Origin: Pyramidobacter sp. | GTDB taxonomy: Bacteria; Synergistota; Synergistia; Synergistales; Dethiosulfovibrionaceae | Direction of reading: 5' to 3' | NCBI GenBank assembly: GCA_017940445.1 | Contig: JAGAYQ010000157.1 | Location: 1-12,495, forward strand | Length of the DNA stretch: 12,495 bases | In this document: piece by piece, positions 12,391-12,495 of the stretch | Layout of the letters: each line of letters starts with the position of its first letter | How positions within the stretch are numbered: position 1 is the first letter of the stretch | Notes under the pieces: generated by a model | The model's input: the letters and a program-made list of their open reading frames with translations, nothing else | Told to the model about the DNA's origin: nothing | Database searches by the model: none | Translations under genes and position numbers: made by a program

Positions 12391-12495
12391 ATGAGCAAAG
12401 CACTTGTCGCGTATTTCAGCGCTTCCGGCGTCACTGCGAAGCTGGCGAAGCGTCTGGCTGAGGCAGTCGGAGCTGATGTTGCCGAGATCGTGCCG
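12391..12495 (+). CDS. Flavodoxin (N-terminal part; runs off the window)
   Basis: Thirty-five codons are visible. The sequence KALVAYFSASGVTAKLAKRL contains the flavodoxin first strand and FMN phosphate loop (SASGVT, in the S-x-T/S-G-x-T pattern), followed by the first helix and the second strand ADVAEIVP. Unlike the flavodoxin at 10239-10790 it has no signal peptide and should be cytoplasmic. GGGAGGA lies 7 nt before the ATG. It is divergent from merR and has its own 19-bp-spacer promoter. Length and C-terminal features are outside the window. Confidence 0.85.
   Translation, partial: MSKALVAYFSASGVTAKLAKRLAEAVGADVAEIVP

Noticed and set aside
11774..12403. Longer MerR start at 12403
   Set aside because: The extra N-terminus would run through both divergent promoters and the flavodoxin ribosome site, resembles no MerR protein, and the ATG at 12259 has an ideal ribosome site at the domain start.
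1..12495. tRNA, rRNA or known riboswitch
   Set aside because: Every interval without a gene is under 300 bp and is accounted for by promoters, terminators, hairpins or the palindromic element; I found no cloverleaf, rRNA-like sequence or recognisable aptamer.

Overview
The window is dense, GC-rich bacterial DNA with strong purine-rich ribosome binding sites, Sec-type signal peptides and a tripartite tricarboxylate transporter (TTT). This suggests an anaerobic diderm. My best guess is a Synergistota member such as Pyramidobacter, by inference from gene style only. Apart from two partial genes at the ends, every gene is on the minus strand, so transcription runs from high to low coordinates. 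I see no rRNA, tRNA, CRISPR array or complete insertion sequence.

Layout, left to right. (1) 1-79: the last codons of a plus-strand gene. (2) 80-296: a convergent intergenic region holding a perfect bidirectional terminator nested between two inverted copies of an 8-bp-unit repeat. (3) 297-2013: a two-gene unit, an MbfA-like membrane protein (ferritin-like plus VIT1-like) followed by nudC, overlapping by 8 bp. (4) 2186-8667: a carboxylate uptake and metabolism operon. In transcription order it encodes a beta-hydroxyacid dehydrogenase-like enzyme, TctC, TctB, TctA, a DASS/SLC13 permease and a DUF6282 amidohydrolase-like protein. One near-consensus sigma-70 promoter (8721-8749) with two palindromes precedes it. 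Hairpins or intrinsic terminators separate several cistrons, which suggests stepped expression. A 155-bp MITE-like palindromic element lies between tctC and tctB. (5) 8923-12259: a five-gene operon, merR, aldo/keto reductase, exported flavodoxin, exported SUMF1-like protein, cyclophilin-like protein, ending at a strong terminator. (6) 12391-12495: the start of a second, divergent flavodoxin gene. Both promoters in the merR-flavodoxin gap have 19-bp spacers containing dyads, the architecture used by MerR-family activators.

How the parts may work together. Block 4 looks like capture (TctC), uptake (TctAB plus an unrelated anion symporter) and processing (dehydrogenase, hydrolase-like protein) of an unidentified organic acid. 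Block 5 looks like a MerR-controlled redox or electrophile response in which three consecutive products may act outside the cytoplasm. These two blocks are the best candidates for undescribed systems; both functional readings are inference.
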